Shown: in pieces, positions 60,201-64,000 of the stretch
Layout of the letters: every line of letters begins with the position of its first letter
How positions within the stretch are numbered: the stretch's first letter is position 1
Assembly (NCBI GenBank): GCA_016758965.1
Contig: JAEPRB010000130.1
Span: 1 to 64,000, forward strand
Length of the DNA: 64,000 nucleotides
From: Circinella minor
Taxonomy: Eukaryota > Mucoromycota > Mucoromycetes > Mucorales > Lichtheimiaceae
Reading direction: 5' to 3'
Notes under the pieces: model-generated
Seen by the model: the letters and a program-made list of their open reading frames with translations, nothing else
Told to the model about the DNA's origin: nothing
Database searches by the model: none
Translations under genes and position numbers: made by a program

Positions 60201-62164
60201 TATTATTACCTTGCAAACTGTAATAATTTACGCGCGCGCATTCGCATACCATGCAATACCTTGGTATATTTAACTTCAATTTCACCTTTGGATGGAATCT
60301 CGAGATTCGAAATATAATCATGCATCACATCTTGTAACAATCGGTTGGTCAATTGACTATTTTTTATTTATTTCAAACGTTAGTTATCTTTATGCGCGTT
60401 TCAATAGTTCATCCATAAGCAAAAATTATATATCAGCTACCAACAAAATGATATTTACCAGAATTGACTTGCACATTCTTCATCTGCTTGAATAACTACT
60501 TGACAGACAGTACCTTTTAGAAAATCCCATTCTTTTTCCATTACTTCACATTCACGTAAACTATTTTCACGTTCCAAATCGAGTTTCCATGTGATCAATT
60601 TGAAATAGAAACGCATTGAATCCATCAAAACAGCATCATAATCATGATCAATAAACTCGTTTCCTTTTAATTGCCAACCAGGCGCAGGATGGGCCAATTC
60701 TTGATATTGTTTTTTCACACGACATGCCAATGCCAATAGACCTCTATAGTCTTCCATCATGGCATCCACCATTTGTTTGGGGGGCTCATGCAATCGATCC
60801 TTGTATTCTAATCTTAGCTTGAGTGCTTCTTCAACAAGTGATGTCGGAAAAACGGCAAGTTGGCGTAGTTGGTTGATAAAAGGTGGTAATCGCATTTCTC
60901 GAAACAAACTATTATTAGCAATCATAGTGCGTTTGGATTTCACCAATAACAAGTTTAATGCTGATAAGGTACGTTTATCGAATGTATCTTGTAAAGCTGA
61001 TTCTTTAAGAATACGTTCCACAAAGGATGGGTCAGTGCGTTGAACTTGTAAATTAAAGACATCAGAGGTTCTTTTTTCTTCATTGGTTGACTTTGTAGAA
61101 GGAGTTGCACTTGCTTCATCTTTAGGTGCAATCTGTAAATCTTTAGAGCCGGTCCAGTCGCGTAAAATCTTATATTGCATATATAAACTTCGAGTGATGG
61201 TACACCATGCATTAAGTGCATCAAGTCGTGCTTGAAAATCCGGTTGACCATATCGAGGATTTGCGTTGATCATCTCAGAACGCGTTGAATAAAGTGATTC
61301 GATTCGGTCAACCTTTTTCAGAACCTCGGCTACTTGGTCTAACGCATCATTCTTTTTCTTTTTCTTTGGTACTTCTTGTTGTTCATCTTTTTGTTTTTGT
61401 TGTTCTCGACTATTACTATCGGTGGTATTAGTATCTGTAGTATTACTAGTAGCGTTGATAGTATCTTCTTCCTTTTCGCATTCTGATTCTGGTTCGTGAA
61501 CCTTAAATGCCATCACCTCATCAATAATACTATTAATCTCTTTTCGACCTTCTTCTAAATATTTCTGTTCTTGTGCAATAGTTCGACCACGTAAAAGAGC
61601 TCTTAAAGACATCCATATCTCTTGCATTGGTTTTTGTTGTTTAAGTCGATCAGTGGTTGATAATCGTTTCTTTTCTGATTTCAACACTTCACCTAATAAT
61701 ACTGATTCAAGCATTTGTTGCCATTCTATACGTTCATGTTTGATTTCTGGTGGTGCTAAGGATTGATTTCGATATAAATGATTGAACGCCATTTCGTTTT
61801 CGTCATCCAAATCGTTCGCACTCTCATTTTCTTCGTCGCTATAATCATCTTCATAATCGGCACTATTACGATAATTGTTTGGGCCAACATTGATTGGTAT
61901 ATTATATGGCCAGGGCTGCTGTAGATCTTGTAGTAGACCATTTTGTTGTTGATGGTTACTAGTGTTATTATTATTGTTGCTATTCATTTCATTTTCCTTG
62001 ATACTGTTGTGGCGAGAATTCTCGAGGTTTGATGCTAAAGAATGTTGTTGACGGGATTGATTATACGGAGTAGGTGGCGATTGGGAATAAGTAGTTGCAT
62101 TTGTTGATTCTTCTTGTTTTTCATCTTGCTCCTGGATCCATCGTACTCTCCGTTCACCCGTCAT
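57252..62164 (-). CDS. SSK2: Ssk2/Ssk22/Wis4-type MAP kinase kinase kinase
   Basis: MAPKKK of the stress (HOG/p38-type) pathway, which phosphorylates a Pbs2-like MAPKK; cytoplasmic; 1487 aa. Exons on the minus strand: 60459-62164, 60210-60356, 58671-60123, 58396-58582, 58160-58299, 57252-58082. The long N-terminal regulatory half starts with an Asn/Gln/Glu-rich tail. It contains family-typical blocks such as ADEECASQF, KYTKVLHGMRMRARKLLQFAR and RFFTAQFENAAEYVVD. The kinase domain spans about 1032-1305: P-loop GAGTFGSV (1042-1049), Lys1064 in AVKEI, HRDIKPDN with Asp1160, DFG at 1178-1180, activation segment with SLAGTPMYM, and APE at 1212. All catalytic residues are intact. About 180 further C-terminal residues are acidic, Gly-, Ser- and Gln-rich. 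The start is the first Met, MTGERRVRW. Confidence 0.94.
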
Positions 62165-64000
62165 GTTTTAAGAAGTAGCAGTAGGAGAAGAGAGGATATG
62201 TGAAATGTCAATATTAGTACTATTATAATATTGCGTATATATTATGTGTATATTATTTTTTTTTTGTTGAATGTGTAAAAAAGAAAAGGATAAAGAAAAA
62301 AAAAGGTGTCAAGTAAAAAAAAATAAGTAGAAACGGAAGAAGGGCGTTTCTTTAATAGACAATCAAAAGAAAGAGTATTGCACAATAAACAACATAAGAC
62401 ACGCGCGGAGTAGAAGAGTACACCTTTTGGTTCCCCATCTTTTTTATTACACCTTCTCCCAACACCTAATCACACCTTTATGAATAAGGCTTTTTTATTA
62501 TTATTATTTAACTACTATTATTTCCTAACCTTTATCAACATAATCATAATATTATGTGGATCTTTTTTTTCTAATTTGAAAGTGAATTATATAATAATCC
62601 TACATCTTTATTCTCTTTCTTTTCTTGTTCTATTATGCAACACAACGTTCCTGAAACTTTTAATCGTTATTTGCTACATTTCCATGTCAAAAGAGTATAC
62701 GTATAAAGCTCACGTGTTTCTTTCTCTCTAGTTTCCTTTCAAGCAGTTAAGAAATCGGTTCCGTCCTGATTCAGCTGATAACCATTAACGTCCGCGTGGT
62801 CGTTCCTTTTTGTCAGAGTATATGCCACTTTTTAATTTTCTCACATTTATTTGGTATAGTGTGATTTACTTTTTTGTTACAGCCTTTTATATAGCTGAAA
62901 AGGTATGCAGATTTTCTTTGTTAATTTATATCATTAACAAAGACAAAATACAGTATGATGAGCTCCCCTTTATAATAAAAAAGTCGGCTTTTCGCATATA
63001 TATGTGTGAGTGCTTTCATTGTAGTGGTATACTTTAAGCGGTATAAAATTATCCATACATGATAACTAATTATTGAGCTCAATATTAACCCCTTTTATGA
63101 CTTTCAGGAACTCATTCTTGAATGTTGGCAAAAAAAAAAGAATCTTTTGTACCATGTTGCACAATGATTTTATGATTTGATCGATTTTAAAGAGACTGAT
63201 CCGAGATAAAAAAAAAAATAGCATATTACCATGATTACTACTACTTTTTTATTCTTATTATCAAGTACCACTACTATATCAATTACAATATAGTGCTGAT
63301 TGATGTTACTGTCATCTTATTAAATTTACAATTGTGCAGTATAACATATTTTGTACGGAAAGTATTTTCGTCAAACTTACTGTCTTTTATATGGCGGAAA
63401 ATTCGGAACCTCGGAACTACCCGAATTTATTTATCTTGTAAACATGTTATTAAATACGAGACTTTGTCACCTTCGCATCTTCATGGTTCGGGCCCCTTCG
63501 CTTCGTTTAGTTTTAAGCCCTCCGAAGCTATAGTTTGGCGAGTCGCTGGGAGTAGCCCCTTAAATCCCCTTGATGGGTTTTTTTTTTTAAAAAAAAAAAA
63601 AAAAAAACTCACAATAGCATCAGCGGTAGCGTTAACCAATAGATTAGTTCTTTGAATTTGAATCATTGTCAAGAATATTCAATAATATGAAGCTCAAACA
63701 CAACAGAATAATATTGTAACTTATCTAAGTAGAAATTTTTTCTGCCTTAAGAAGTTGTGGTAATAAGTAAAAGAAATTAAGCTAGTTGAAAAGGAAAGTC
63801 TAAAAATTCATATATAAAGGAAATTAATTATATGAGAGATCGATTTAAACCTTGGCTTTTAACAGATGTATAACAATTAAAAGTAATTAGCATCTGAAAG
63901 AAGCACATTATTAGCAATATGTACTTAAGTTGTGCACTGATTAAGATAATGTGGTTGTTGCGTTCGCAGATTCACTGCATACGTAACATTAATTTGTACA
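62165..64000. other. Promoter of the MAPKKK gene and right-end non-coding sequence
   Basis: AT-rich with A runs near 62250-62330 and a poly-T/poly-A hairpin-like tract at about 63580-63607. The frames present are short and low complexity. No gene, RNA or paired element could be supported. Confidence 0.5.

Overview
The window is nuclear DNA of a filamentous fungus, most likely an early-diverging one of the Mucoromycota (Mucorales type). The evidence is AT-rich sequence, many short GT-AG introns of about 50-120 bases, standard-code genes, a Cyc8/Ssn6 corepressor, an Ssk2-type MAPKKK, a fungal ADAM metalloprotease, a FYVE/armadillo protein, and families of Zn2Cys6 regulators, P450s and F-box proteins. 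No species name can be given from sequence alone. All exon models below were built by hand from open frames, splice sites and paralogue comparison. For every complete coding gene the exon lengths sum to a whole number of codons.

Layout. 1-1721 (-): 5' part of an MFS drug:H+ antiporter-like gene that runs off the left edge. 1722-7487: long gene-poor stretch holding a 349-bp TA-flanked inverted-repeat element. 7488-10476 (+): FYVE-finger/armadillo protein. 10746-13600 (-): Cyc8/Ssn6 TPR corepressor. 14344-18237 (-): secreted/membrane ADAM metalloprotease. 20177-47296: a regulator/enzyme neighbourhood with three intact Zn2Cys6 transcription factors (20177, 32915 and 36608, all +), three intact cytochrome P450s (27280 -, 42180 +, 44925 -), a D-2-hydroxyacid dehydrogenase (39802 +), several decayed copies of both families, a second inverted-repeat element and a U1 snRNA gene at 24208. 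50017-55505 (-): two tandem F-box/LRR paralogues. 57252-62164 (-): Ssk2/Wis4-type MAPKKK. The right end is non-coding as far as I can see.

How the genes may work together. The 20-47 kb region looks like a locally expanding and decaying family cluster: P450 monooxygenases and an oxidoreductase next to a tandem set of related Zn2Cys6 activators, with CGG/CCG inverted repeats in two of the promoters. There is no polyketide synthase, peptide synthetase or terpene synthase in the window, so a product cannot be named. The flanking genes (Cyc8, Ssk2, ADAM, FYVE) look like ordinary cellular genes.

The main unusual observations are the U1 snRNA gene inside the cluster, repeated very small exons (12, 16, 17, 25 and 29 nt) that split core protein motifs, a probable GC-AG intron at a position where its tandem paralogue uses GT-AG, and three candidate non-autonomous inverted-repeat elements.
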